From Candidatus Methanophagales archaeon (GTDB lineage: Archaea > Halobacteriota > Syntropharchaeia > Alkanophagales > Methanospirareceae): 24,410 nt of DNA. Positions within the stretch are counted from its first letter, which is position 1, and each line of letters opens with the position of its first letter. Location of the stretch: NCBI GenBank assembly GCA_030617585.1, contig JAUWVD010000001.1:1-24410 (forward strand), written 5' to 3'. The notes under the pieces are model-generated. The model did no database searches and was not told the origin of the DNA. It saw only the letters and a program-made list of their open reading frames with translations. This document shows, one piece after another, positions 1 through 7,538 of the stretch. The position numbers and the translations under genes are program-made.

Positions 1-210
1 TACCCCCGAGCTCGCTAAGAAGTAATCAATATGCCAGTGCATTTTCTTGCGCGTCACACGCAAGTGTCTACCTACTCTTTGCTCCAATCCAGAAAGAGCA
101 GAGCCAACATAGGCATAAAAACCTTTTTTGAACTCTATACCACCCATTTTACCTATCTCTACCAGACTATCGGCATGGTTTTCTATTATTAGCACGTAGA
201 TGCCTTTCAT
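1..210 (-). CDS. DUF123/GIY-YIG-like nuclease-related protein, C-terminus cut off by window edge
   Basis: A reverse-strand reading frame runs from an ATG at 210-208 off the left edge, giving 70 codons without a stop. The product begins MKGIYVLIIE and continues with GFYAYVGSAL, LEQRVGRHLR and a histidine-rich KMHWHIDYFL segment. This is the pattern of the small archaeal and bacterial DUF123 family, which is related to GIY-YIG endonucleases and is often found next to or fused to endonuclease III. The family usually has about 110-150 residues, so roughly half is visible. The YV-G and R-x3-H motifs are intact in this half. The exact biochemical role of DUF123 is not settled and substrate specificity cannot be read from this fragment. 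Confidence 0.8.
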   Translation of the reverse strand, partial: MKGIYVLIIENHADSLVEIGKMGGIEFKKGFYAYVGSALSGLEQRVGRHLRVTRKKMHWHIDYFLASSGV

Positions 211-267
211 TTGTTCGTTTGTCCTATTTGGATACAGGAGGGGATAATATCAAGAAAATAAATTATT

Positions 268-357
268 GACACAGATTAACGCAGATTGACACAGATGATA
301 AAGATCAACAATGTCAAACTTATATAAGTCCGCGTAAATCAGTGTAAATCAGTGTCT
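268..357. repeat. Inverted pair of tandem 10-nt repeats
   Basis: At 269-298 three 10-nt units follow one another: ACACAGATTA, ACGCAGATTG and ACACAGATGA. At 331-357 the reverse complement of the same kind of unit appears (TAAATCAGTG twice, then TGTCTTTA), so the two arms could form an imperfect hairpin around a loop of about 35 nt. The element fills the space between the divergent genes at 210 and 425. Short phased repeats of this CACAGATTA type occur between genes in many unrelated genomes; I cannot assign a function. Confidence 0.6.
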
Positions 358-377
358 TTAATAGAAGGTAGTTATAC

Positions 378-391
378 TTTATATATATTTA
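378..391 (+). promoter_or_regulatory. TATA box for the CBS-pair gene at 425
   Basis: TTTATATATATTTA lies about 40 nt before the ATG at 425. Archaeal initiation about 25 nt downstream would give a leader of some 15 nt, which includes the GAGGGTTGA ribosome-binding sequence at 415-423. Confidence 0.55.
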
Positions 392-424
392 AAAAGTAGT
401 AAAAAAGACAAATAGAGGGTTGAA

Positions 425-820
425 ATGGATATATCAAAAGAGAAGAAGGTAAGAGAGGTGATGACGCGAGGTGTTATTACTGTAGCGCACGACACGCCCG
501 TGAATGAAATTGTCAAAATCCTGGTGAGGAAGGACATATCCGGCATTGCGGTAACTGCGCCCGATAACGAGGCAGTGGGTGTTATATCAGAGATAGACAT
601 CATAAAATTCATGGACAAGGATTGGGATAGCTTAACGGCAGAGGATGTTATGTCCCACTTCGTGAGGGCAGCAGACCCGGAAACAACGCTAAGAAAAGCC
701 GCAGATACTATGAAAGAGTTGAACATACATAGATTATTAGTCCTCTCTCTAAGTCCAGCACCAGGCGTACCCATAGGTATATTATCTGCGAGTGATATAC
801 TGAGAGCGATTGTCAAGTGA
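425..820 (+). CDS. Two-CBS-domain protein
   Basis: The 131-residue product consists almost entirely of two CBS domains forming one Bateman module. The first spans about residues 8-62 (VREVMTRGVITV...GVISEIDIIKF) and the second about 71-129 (AEDVMSHFVRAA...GILSASDILRAI). Such modules bind adenosyl ligands such as AMP, ATP or S-adenosylmethionine and act as sensors or regulators, usually through a partner. No effector domain is attached, so the partner is unknown. The start is fixed by an ATG with GAGGG just upstream. nadA begins 35 nt downstream on the same strand, so the two may share a transcript. Confidence 0.9.
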   Translation: MDISKEKKVREVMTRGVITVAHDTPVNEIVKILVRKDISGIAVTAPDNEAVGVISEIDIIKFMDKDWDSLTAEDVMSHFVRAADPETTLRKAADTMKELNIHRLLVLSLSPAPGVPIGILSASDILRAIVK

Positions 821-855
821 AAGCATTATTTTAATCAGAATGGATATATAATTGT

Positions 856-1776
856 ATGGACAAGTGGAAAGGGTACGTAGAGCGGATAGAAAGGTTAAAG
901 CGCAGGAAAAACGCAATAATTCTAGCTCATAACTACCAGAGGGCAGAAGTTCAGGATATAGCGGAGTTTGTTGGCGATTCTTTAGAGCTTGCGAGGAAGG
1001 CGGTAGATACGACCTCAGATATTATAATCTTCTGCGGCGTTGACTTCATGGCAGAAACCGCGGCGATACTGAATCTGGATAAAAAAGTATTTATCCCTGA
1101 TCTCGGTGCGATATGCCCAATGGCACAGCAATTACCGGCAGATGATTTGCTTGTAGCAAAGCGAGAGCATCCGGATGCCGAGGTTGTGCTCTACGTAAAC
1201 ACACTTGCAGAAAGTAAGGTGCTCGCTGACTGCATCTGCACCTCTGCAAATGCTCAGGAGATAGTTAGGGCTATGGACACCTCCACTATCCTCTTTGGTC
1301 CGGACCACAATTTAGCATATCACGCACAAAAGGCAACCACAAAGCGGATTATTCCGGTGCCCGAACATGGGCTCTGCCCATCACATCATCAGATAGTATT
1401 AGAGGATTTGATGAATGCGAAGGAAGCGCACCCAGGAGCTAAAATCGCCGTTCATCCCGAGTGCATCCCCGAAGTTCAAGACAGCGCAGATCACATCGCT
1501 TCAACGAGTGGCATGGTGAAAATTTGCAAGGAGGTAAAGGATACGGAATTCTTGATAGGCACAGAAATCGGGCTACTGCATAGGCTCAAGAAGGAATTGC
1601 CGGGAAAGAAATTTTATCCAATCTCCGATACCGCAGTCTGTCCGCAGATGAAGATACACACTTTGGCGAAGATAGAAGCGGCATTAGAGAAGGAGAAGCC
1701 CGAAGTTGTTGTTAAGAAAGAAATTATGGATAAGGCGAGGAGACCTATTGAGCGGATGCTCGAAATATCAAAATAA
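856..1776 (+). CDS. nadA: Quinolinate synthase A
   Basis: NadA condenses iminoaspartate with dihydroxyacetone phosphate to quinolinate in de novo NAD synthesis, using a [4Fe-4S] cluster that needs three cysteines. The 306-residue length matches archaeal NadA. Family motifs are in order: AHNYQRAEVQDIAEFVGDS (24-42), FCGVDFMAETAAI (59-71), YVNTLAESKV (113-122), FGPDHNLAYH (147-156), HPECIPEV (200-207) and GTEIGLLHRL (235-244). The cluster ligands are probably C87 (ICPMA), C174 (LCPSH) and C262 (VCPQM), the spacing known from other archaeal enzymes. Neither nadB/aspartate dehydrogenase nor nadC is adjacent. No strong ribosome-binding site precedes the ATG. The gene ends 12 nt from the converging acyl-CoA dehydrogenase gene. 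Confidence 0.96.
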   Translation: MDKWKGYVERIERLKRRKNAIILAHNYQRAEVQDIAEFVGDSLELARKAVDTTSDIIIFCGVDFMAETAAILNLDKKVFIPDLGAICPMAQQLPADDLLVAKREHPDAEVVLYVNTLAESKVLADCICTSANAQEIVRAMDTSTILFGPDHNLAYHAQKATTKRIIPVPEHGLCPSHHQIVLEDLMNAKEAHPGAKIAVHPECIPEVQDSADHIASTSGMVKICKEVKDTEFLIGTEIGLLHRLKKELPGKKFYPISDTAVCPQMKIHTLAKIEAALEKEKPEVVVKKEIMDKARRPIERMLEISK

Positions 1777-1788
1777 GCACATTCTTCT

Positions 1789-2931
1789 TCATCGTAACTC
1801 GTCCCGCGCTATTACCAGTCTCTGTATTTCCGAGGTGCCAACAGCAATGCTAAGTATCTTCGCATCTCGGTAATACCGTTCCGCAGGACATTCTTTCGTG
1901 CAGCCATAGCCGCCGTGTATTTGCACTGCGTTTGTAGCGGCTCTTTGCGCAACTTCTGAGGCATAGAGCTTAGCAATTGACGCATATTTTGTGATCTTCT
2001 CGCCTTTATCCGCGAGATGAGCCGCTTTGTAGGTGAGTAATCTTGCTGCTTCTACTTCCACAGCCATGTCTGCGAGCATAAATTGAACTGCCTGGAAATT
2101 AGCAATTGGTTGTGATGATTGTCTTCGCTCTTTTGCATACTTCTTGGAGATGTCCAGGCAAGCTTGAGTAATGCCGACCCCAACGCTACTCATTGCTATC
2201 CTATCCCTGTCCAGAGTGCCCATCGCTATTTTGAATCCGTCGCCTTCGCGGCCAAGCAAGTTCTCCTCGGGAACTCTACAATCATTGAACTTCAACCCGC
2301 CAACAATACAACTACGCATACCCAGCATATCGTTGATGCCCGCAAAAGAGAAGCCTTTTGTCCCTTTCTCCACGATGAAAGCACTCATCCCGCCCCTTTT
2401 TTTGCCCTTATCTGTATATGCAAAAACTATGTATATATCTGCAACAGAGGTATTCGTGATATACGCCTTTCTACCGTTCAGCAGATATTCATCACCTTCA
2501 TGAACAGCATTTGTATCAATAGCGGTGGGATCGGAGCCTGCACGGGGCTCGGTTAAAGCAAAAGCACCCAACTTCGTACCTTCACACAGGGGCCTGAGAT
2601 ATTTCTGTTTCTGCTCCTCTGTACCTGCGTAGTAGATGGGGAATATAGTGATGAGCCCTGCAGAGCTTAGAAAACCAATGCTTGCACTTGCTCTTGAAAG
2701 CTCTTCGACCACAGCTACATAGCTTGCCATCGTAGCACTTGCACCGCCGTATTCTCGTGGAAAAGGAATACCATAAAGTTTTAGCTCGGCCATCCTCTTC
2801 ACTAAATCTCGCGGGAACTTCCCTTTTTTGTCTATCTCGGCCGCTCTTGGCATTATCTCTGTCTCTGCAAACTGCCTCGCTATGCGCTGAAACGCCTTCT
2901 CACTCTCTTTTAATTCAAATTCCATTCCCAT
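1789..2931 (-). CDS. Acyl-CoA dehydrogenase family flavoprotein, non-canonical catalytic residue
   Basis: From the start chosen at 2931 this is 380 residues, the usual length of soluble FAD acyl-CoA dehydrogenases, which oxidise acyl-CoA to enoyl-CoA and pass electrons to ETF. Visible motifs are the signature AFALTEPRAGSDP (123-135), WITN-like YITNTS (157-162), IHGGYGCTKECPAERYYRDAKI (from 338) and GTSEIQRLVIAR (365-376). The frame remains open to 3057, but those 42 extra residues are very hydrophobic and overlap a TATA-like CATATAAATA at 2991-3000, so I treat them as promoter. The residue before GTSEIQR, where medium- and short-chain enzymes carry the catalytic Glu, is V364. At the alternative Glu site of isovaleryl-CoA dehydrogenase there is D243. 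No ETF, thiolase or hydratase gene is near, so the substrate is unknown. Confidence 0.92.
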   Translation of the reverse strand: MGMEFELKESEKAFQRIARQFAETEIMPRAAEIDKKGKFPRDLVKRMAELKLYGIPFPREYGGASATMASYVAVVEELSRASASIGFLSSAGLITIFPIYYAGTEEQKQKYLRPLCEGTKLGAFALTEPRAGSDPTAIDTNAVHEGDEYLLNGRKAYITNTSVADIYIVFAYTDKGKKRGGMSAFIVEKGTKGFSFAGINDMLGMRSCIVGGLKFNDCRVPEENLLGREGDGFKIAMGTLDRDRIAMSSVGVGITQACLDISKKYAKERRQSSQPIANFQAVQFMLADMAVEVEAARLLTYKAAHLADKGEKITKYASIAKLYASEVAQRAATNAVQIHGGYGCTKECPAERYYRDAKILSIAVGTSEIQRLVIARDELR

Positions 2932-2990
2932 CACCACAAACCGTTCATTAATAAAAAAAGCTTTACCAAAGAAATCTTTTATTAAAGGTG

Positions 2991-3001
2991 CATATAAATA
3001 A
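2991..3001 (-). promoter_or_regulatory. TATA box for the acyl-CoA dehydrogenase gene
   Basis: Reverse-strand TTATTTATATG lies about 60 nt upstream of the chosen ATG at 2931, giving an expected transcription start near 2970. It argues against translation beginning further upstream. Confidence 0.45.
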
Positions 3002-3079
3002 AGAAAGAAAGTGAAGATAAAAAAGTTAGCGAGTGTAAGTTGTCGGGGAGTAAGCAACCGTTAAACCCAATCAAAAGAA

Positions 3080-3084
3080 GGAGG
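3080..3084 (+). promoter_or_regulatory. Ribosome-binding site deciding the aIF2 gamma start
   Basis: GGAGG, complementary to the CCTCC at the 3' end of the 16S gene in this window, sits 8 nt before CTG 3093 and 23 nt before GTG 3108. Its position favours CTG initiation. Confidence 0.6.
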
Positions 3085-3092
3085 AAAAGAAA

Positions 3093-4316
3093 CTGACTAA
3101 GCCTTCGGTGAACATAGGAATGGTAGGACACGTAGATCATGGTAAGACGACCTTAGTGAACACTCTGTCTGGCGAATGGACTGACAGACACAGCGAGGAG
3201 GTCAAGAGAGGTATATCAATAAGACTAGGCTATGCAGACGCTACATTCAGGCGATGCCCGGCTTGTAACGAGCCGGATTGCTACACGGTGGAAGAGATAT
3301 GCAAGCTTTGTGGCTCGAAGACGGAAGAGCTGCGAACTGTTTCTTTTGTTGACTCTCCGGGGCATGAAGCGTTAATGGCGACTATGCTGAGCGGTGCAGC
3401 GATAATGGATGGTGCTGTTCTTCTTATTGCTGCTACGGAGCCATGTCCCCAACCGCAGACAAAGGAGCATTTGATGGCCCTAAACGTAATAGGCATAGAT
3501 AAAATTGTGATCGCGCAGAATAAAATAGACCTCGTTTCGCGTGACGAGGCGATAGAGCATTATGGGCAAATAAAGGAGTTTTTAAAGGGTACAATAGCGG
3601 AAAATGCACCTATTGTGCCTATCGCGGCACAGCAATCAGCAAATGTTGATGTGCTTATACAGGATATAGAAAAAACTATACCCACACCGCAACGTTCCTT
3701 TGATATAGCACCGAGGATGCATATTGCACGTTCCTTCGATGTGAATAAGCCCGGAACGCCAATAAAAGCCTTAAAGGGTGGTGTAATCGGCGGTTCTCTA
3801 CTTCAGGGTAGGTTGAGTGCAGATGACAAATTAGAAATAAAACCTGGAAGAAAAGTGTCAACTAAAGGCAAAGAAGAGTGGATACCAATAGAAACCGAGA
3901 TAACCTCGATAATGGTGGGTGGCGATCAAGTAGAAGAGGTGACTCCGGGTGGATTAATCGGCATCGGCACAAAGTTGGACCCGGGCATGACGAGGGAGGA
4001 CACTTTAGTGGGTCAGTGTGTAGGGAATCCGGGCTCTTTGCCACCAACATGGAATGAACTCAATATACAATTTCACCTTTTGAAACGCGTTGTTGGTGTA
4101 GCAAAGGAGGTAGAGGTTAAGGCGATTAAAGTGCGCGAGTATGTAATGCTTAGTATCGGAACCGCAATCTCCATGGGCTTGGTAAAAAGGGTGACTAAGG
4201 ACACTATTGATGTGGCTCTGAGCAGACCGATATGTGCAGAAAAGGGCGCTTTAGTGGCTATTGGGATGAAGATAGGTGCTCGATGGCATTTGATCGGTGC
4301 AGGGAGTGTAGCGTGA
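3093..4316 (+). CDS. eif2g: Translation initiation factor 2 subunit gamma, probable CTG start
   Basis: aIF2 gamma is the GTPase that carries initiator Met-tRNA to the small ribosomal subunit together with the alpha and beta subunits. All GTPase motifs are present: NIGMVGHVDHGKTT (G1), the switch region HSEEVKRGISIRLGYADA, VDSPGHE (G3) and AQNKIDLV (G4). A four-cysteine zinc knuckle lies in CPACNEPDC...CKLC. The C-terminal part carries the two beta barrels typical of the family. The first conventional start codon is GTG at 3108, but the ribosome-binding GGAGG (3080-3084) is 23 nt away from it. CTG at 3093 is in frame at ideal 8-nt spacing and gives an N-terminus MTKPSVNIG that resembles other archaeal gamma subunits. 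No ATG, GTG or TTG lies between the upstream in-frame stop (3051) and 3108. With the CTG the product has 407 residues. Confidence 0.95.
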   Translation: MTKPSVNIGMVGHVDHGKTTLVNTLSGEWTDRHSEEVKRGISIRLGYADATFRRCPACNEPDCYTVEEICKLCGSKTEELRTVSFVDSPGHEALMATMLSGAAIMDGAVLLIAATEPCPQPQTKEHLMALNVIGIDKIVIAQNKIDLVSRDEAIEHYGQIKEFLKGTIAENAPIVPIAAQQSANVDVLIQDIEKTIPTPQRSFDIAPRMHIARSFDVNKPGTPIKALKGGVIGGSLLQGRLSADDKLEIKPGRKVSTKGKEEWIPIETEITSIMVGGDQVEEVTPGGLIGIGTKLDPGMTREDTLVGQCVGNPGSLPPTWNELNIQFHLLKRVVGVAKEVEVKAIKVREYVMLSIGTAISMGLVKRVTKDTIDVALSRPICAEKGALVAIGMKIGARWHLIGAGSVA

Positions 4317-4505
4317 ACATTGTAATTGCTCAATATTTTATGGTGTAAATTCTAAACGCGTATTTGTAAACTCATCTGCCAAATATTTCCAAAAAAAGAA
4401 TTGAAAAGACGCTAATCTGGGTTTTATGATTTATCTACAGAAGCAGCAGGAATAACCAAAGAGGAATGAAGATTATCTTATTGACTCCGATTTTCTCTTG
4501 CATTA

Positions 4506-4694
4506 TCAAAGAACTTCTATCACAACTGTATGCGACATCAGATTGATCTCCTTTATCCGCCCCTTTGTGTTTTGGGTCTCGCCTAATATCCCCCGGAGCT
4601 TTATATCTTCTCCATCTATTTCTATCAGAACCACGTCCTCCATAAGTAATTCTCTACCGCTTCCTCTTTCTATTAGCACACTTGATTCGCACAT
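4506..4694 (-). CDS. CooT-like small nickel-binding protein
   Basis: This 62-residue product starts MCESSVLIE and contains MEDVVLIEIDGEDIKLRGIL and GRIKEINLMSHTVVIE. That is the pattern of the CooT family, short beta-rich proteins with an invariant Cys2 that binds nickel in the Rhodospirillum CODH system. The start was set at 4694 rather than the longer ATG at 4715, because family members begin with Met-Cys and the extra seven residues do not fit. A TATA-like TTTTTATG lies about 30 nt upstream on the reverse strand, so the message may be leaderless. It is divergent from the MFS gene with 42 nt between the starts. A link to CODH/ACS nickel supply is inferred from the family and from cdh genes about 6 kb away. 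Confidence 0.75.
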   Translation of the reverse strand: MCESSVLIERGSGRELLMEDVVLIEIDGEDIKLRGILGETQNTKGRIKEINLMSHTVVIEVL

Positions 4695-4736
4695 GATATA
4701 TGTATGTATTAGCACGCATCATAAAAAGGAAATAAG

Positions 4737-5903
4737 ATGAAAACCGTAAAGAAGACAGGACTTACTCTTTTACCTTTAAGTGCATCACATGGTTTGATGC
4801 ACATCCTGGCTATTGCACTACCCGCACTATCACTTTTAGTAAAGGACGAGTTTCAATTATCGAACACCACGGTAGGATTGCTTTCTTTTGCATTCGCAGC
4901 AGCTATCGGATTTGGCGGCATACCTTCGGGCATGCTATCTGATAGATCAGATGGAATAAAGCTGATAAGTATCGGATTCTTCTCCACTGCCATTCTTTCT
5001 GCTTTTTTACTCATCGTGCCGAATTTTTTATCGGTTGCCGTTATTTTCATCGCCATTGGTTTTCTTCTCAGTTTATATCATCCCGCAGCTCTATCATATA
5101 TCGCAAAATCTTTCGGCGACAAACGCGGGAAAGCATATGGCGTGCATGAGATCGGAGCGAGCATAGGGGGTGCCATAGCGCCATTAATAGCAGGATCTAT
5201 TTGTCTCTACTACGGTTGGCGTTTCGTCTACCCTGTTTTAGCAATACCTACGATTATTATCGCTCTTTTACTGATCATATTGCGAAGGAGCTCGAAAAGG
5301 GATATAAAGAAGCAAAGTAGTGAGGCGCAATCCAATGTAAATGACCTACTAGTTTTTCTTCGTCAAATTATAAGAACCGGTTCGATAAGAAAGGTTTACA
5401 TAACCGAGTGCATATTTGGATTCGTTTTCGTTGGTGCACTGACTTTCGTCCCCGTTTTCCTTGACGAAGCAAAAGGGCTGGGCCCTGCACTTGCAATAAC
5501 GGTAACATGCGTGTTTACAGCCGGAGGGGCGATAGGTAAAGTTATTGGTGGGCATTTCTCTGACCTCCGAGGCGAGCGAAAGGTAATGGCTATTGGCTTT
5601 TTTCTCACTGCGCCACTATTTCTTATTCTTGCCTTTCTTCCTTTATTCTGGGCTATTCTAACCTTGGCTCTTGCAGGCACGATTTTACCCACTGTTCTCT
5701 CTGCTATAATATCCTCAGTGGGCAAGGAAATAGAGCCCTCAAGGGCAGGAATAGCGTTTGGTTTCTTGCTGCTGGCGGGATTCGGCTTCGGGTCTATTTC
5801 GCCTCTGATCTTAGGTTTGGTAAGCGACAGCTTTGGTATCTCTACGGTCTTCTATCCTATTGTGATAGCTATTATAATTGGTGGAATCCTAAACAGCGCT
5901 TAG
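4737..5903 (+). CDS. MFS transporter, fosmidomycin-resistance/NarK-like subgroup
   Basis: This is a 388-residue, strongly hydrophobic protein with about 11-12 predicted membrane helices in two halves joined by a charged loop near residues 180-205 (RRSSKRDIKKQSSEAQ). The major facilitator motif A is visible as GMLSDRSDG (65-73) and repeated in the second half as GGHFSDLRGERK. The helix-4 segment LYHPAALSYIAK (113-124) and HEIGASIGGAIAPLIAG (137-153) resemble the FSR/fosmidomycin-resistance group of drug or small-molecule exporters. The substrate cannot be told from sequence. AAAAAGGA precedes the ATG at suitable spacing. Its promoter region is shared with the divergent CooT-like gene, which hints at but does not show a metal-related role. 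Confidence 0.88.
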   Translation: MKTVKKTGLTLLPLSASHGLMHILAIALPALSLLVKDEFQLSNTTVGLLSFAFAAAIGFGGIPSGMLSDRSDGIKLISIGFFSTAILSAFLLIVPNFLSVAVIFIAIGFLLSLYHPAALSYIAKSFGDKRGKAYGVHEIGASIGGAIAPLIAGSICLYYGWRFVYPVLAIPTIIIALLLIILRRSSKRDIKKQSSEAQSNVNDLLVFLRQIIRTGSIRKVYITECIFGFVFVGALTFVPVFLDEAKGLGPALAITVTCVFTAGGAIGKVIGGHFSDLRGERKVMAIGFFLTAPLFLILAFLPLFWAILTLALAGTILPTVLSAIISSVGKEIEPSRAGIAFGFLLLAGFGFGSISPLILGLVSDSFGISTVFYPIVIAIIIGGILNSA

Positions 5904-5911
5904 AATGCTAA

Positions 5912-5930
5912 TCTCGTTCTTTTTACTTAA
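5912..5930 (+). terminator. T-rich terminator after the MFS gene
   Basis: TCGTTCTTTTTACTT follows the MFS stop codon by about 10 nt. Archaeal termination often needs only such a pyrimidine or T-rich tract. Confidence 0.4.
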
Positions 5931-6011
5931 AAGAGAAGGGAAAATGTATATCCCCAAGTAAAGGGCGTGTAAAATTTGTATATGTAATATTAAGGATATA
6001 TTGAAGAGAAG

Positions 6012-6503
6012 ATGATTGAACGAATGATACAGACGCTGATACCGCGTGAGTTTTTTGTCACTTCCGGCGTGGGCATGGACTCCGAGCAGGCGGCCGCTTT
6101 CGACTTCGCTTTATTCGATGCCGGGATAGGTGAATGCAATCTAGTAGGGGTTTCATCTATACTTCCGGTAAATGCAGTAGAAAGGGAAAGAAGCAAAGTA
6201 ATCTTAACACCAGGAGAAATAACCTTCTGTGTGATGTCAAGAGCAGACGGTAAGTCGGGCGAGGTCATTGGCGCTGGTATAGGATACGGCCGAATGGTAG
6301 GAGAAAATGGGAGCGGAATCATCTGTGAGCATCATGGACATCATTCAGAGACATATCTAATTGCGAAGATAAGGGAGAAGCTATATAAGATGGCGGAGAT
6401 TCGCGCTAAGGAGATTGTTGTGAATGATCTAAAAGCGAAGTCAGTAGAAGTAGAAGAAGGGCAATTCGGGTCCGTGGTAGTGGCACTGGTGTTTGTATTT
6501 TGA
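6012..6503 (+). CDS. pdaD: Pyruvoyl-dependent arginine decarboxylase
   Basis: The enzyme converts arginine to agmatine, the first step of archaeal polyamine synthesis, and makes its own pyruvoyl cofactor by self-cleavage. The 163-residue length matches the family. The proenzyme cleavage motif VGVSSILP is at residues 45-52, so cutting between S48 and S49 would give a beta chain of 48 residues and an alpha chain that starts with pyruvoyl. Other family blocks are PREFFVTSGVG (11-21), AFDFALFDAGIGECNLV (29-45) and the active-site region ICEHHGHH (104-111). The ATG at 6012 follows GAAGAGAAG; an in-frame ATG at 6024 is a less likely alternative. No agmatinase gene is next to it. Confidence 0.95.
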   Translation: MIERMIQTLIPREFFVTSGVGMDSEQAAAFDFALFDAGIGECNLVGVSSILPVNAVERERSKVILTPGEITFCVMSRADGKSGEVIGAGIGYGRMVGENGSGIICEHHGHHSETYLIAKIREKLYKMAEIRAKEIVVNDLKAKSVEVEEGQFGSVVVALVFVF

Positions 6504-6512
6504 GTGGAATGG

Positions 6513-6527
6513 AAATATAAATTAATA
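6513..6527 (+). promoter_or_regulatory. TATA box for radA
   Basis: AAATATAAATTAATA lies 43-57 nt before the GTG start of radA and directly after the pdaD stop, so radA probably has its own promoter. Confidence 0.5.
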
Positions 6528-6569
6528 TCTGATGCACCATTATAATGTAGGACGAGGTGAAGAGAGAAA

Positions 6570-7517
6570 GTGGATATAGAGGAGTTACCCGGTGTTGGCC
6601 CCGCAATAGCGGAGAAGCTGCGTGAAGCGGGTTTTAATTCATTGGAAGCGATAGCAGTGGCGTCTCCCGCGGAACTGGTAGCGGCTGCTGAGATTGGCGA
6701 AGCGACATCAGCGAAGATAATAAATGCCGCGAGGGAAGCCGCGGAAATCGGCGGGTTTGAGACTGGTGATATGATATTAGGGCGAAGGCTGGAGATAGGC
6801 AAGCTAACTACTGGATCAACATCTTTTGATGATCTATTAGGCGGTGGCCTCGAGACGCAAGCGCTAACAGAGTTTTATGGCGAATTCGGCAGTGGAAAGA
6901 CGCAAATAGCGCATCAACTCGCAGTAAATGTGCAGTTGCCACCGGAAAATGGGGGCTTGAATGGCTCTGTTGTGATCATTGATACCGAGAACACCTTTAG
7001 ACCAGAACGGATAAAGGACATGGCGGAAGGTGCTTCGTTTGATCCGGATGAGATTCTTAAAAATATACACGTTGCACGTGCTTATAACTCAAATCATCAG
7101 ATACTGCTGGTAGATAAGGCGGAAAGGCTTGCAGTGGAGCTGATAGATACAGAAAAGCCCGTCCGGTTATTGATCGTTGATTCAGCAACTGCTCATTTCA
7201 GAAGTGAATATGTGGGGAGGGGGACGCTGGCAGACAGACAGCAGAAGATAAACAAGCATTTACATGACACTCTCAGGTTTGGCGACCTCAATAACGCCGT
7301 AGTGATGATAACCAACCAGGTGCAAGTGAGACCAGACGCCTTCTTCGGCGACCCTACAAGACCTATAGGCGGTCATGTGGTGGGGCATACCGCTACTTTC
7401 AGATTATATCTGAGAAAGTCAAAAGGAGAGAAGAGAATAGCACGGTTAGTTGATTCGCCTAACCTACCAGAAGCGGAAGCGGTGTTCACAGTATCAAAGG
7501 TGGGAATTAGGGATTAA
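6570..7517 (+). CDS. radA: DNA recombinase RadA (archaeal Rad51/RecA homologue)
   Basis: RadA forms filaments on single-stranded DNA and carries out homologous pairing and strand exchange. The 315-residue product has the standard layout: an N-terminal helix-hairpin-helix domain (ELPGVGPAIAEKLREAGF, 5-22), a linker with the polymerisation segment FETG (63-66), then the ATPase core. Walker A is GEFGSGKT (104-111), Walker B is LLIVD (200-204), the ITNQVQ segment is at 247-252, and the L2 DNA-binding loop spans about 258-271 (FFGDPTRPIGGHVV). There is no intein. The start is a GTG supported by GAGGTGA at 6554-6560 with 9-nt spacing; the resulting N-terminus MDIEELPGVGP fits the family. Confidence 0.97.
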   Translation: MDIEELPGVGPAIAEKLREAGFNSLEAIAVASPAELVAAAEIGEATSAKIINAAREAAEIGGFETGDMILGRRLEIGKLTTGSTSFDDLLGGGLETQALTEFYGEFGSGKTQIAHQLAVNVQLPPENGGLNGSVVIIDTENTFRPERIKDMAEGASFDPDEILKNIHVARAYNSNHQILLVDKAERLAVELIDTEKPVRLLIVDSATAHFRSEYVGRGTLADRQQKINKHLHDTLRFGDLNNAVVMITNQVQVRPDAFFGDPTRPIGGHVVGHTATFRLYLRKSKGEKRIARLVDSPNLPEAEAVFTVSKVGIRD

Positions 7518-7538
7518 AGTATCAGCATAAAAACAGAT

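Noticed and set aside
379..816. Reverse-strand frame of 145 codons opposite the CBS-pair gene
   Set aside because: It is an antisense shadow of a well-supported CBS gene.
2932..3057. N-terminal extension of 42 residues on the acyl-CoA dehydrogenase frame
   Set aside because: It is unlike the family, overlaps a TATA-like sequence and would give 422 residues against the usual 380.
4498..4740. Plus-strand 80-codon frame between aIF2 gamma and the MFS gene
   Set aside because: The opposite strand encodes the CooT-like protein with a family-type start; this frame has no features.
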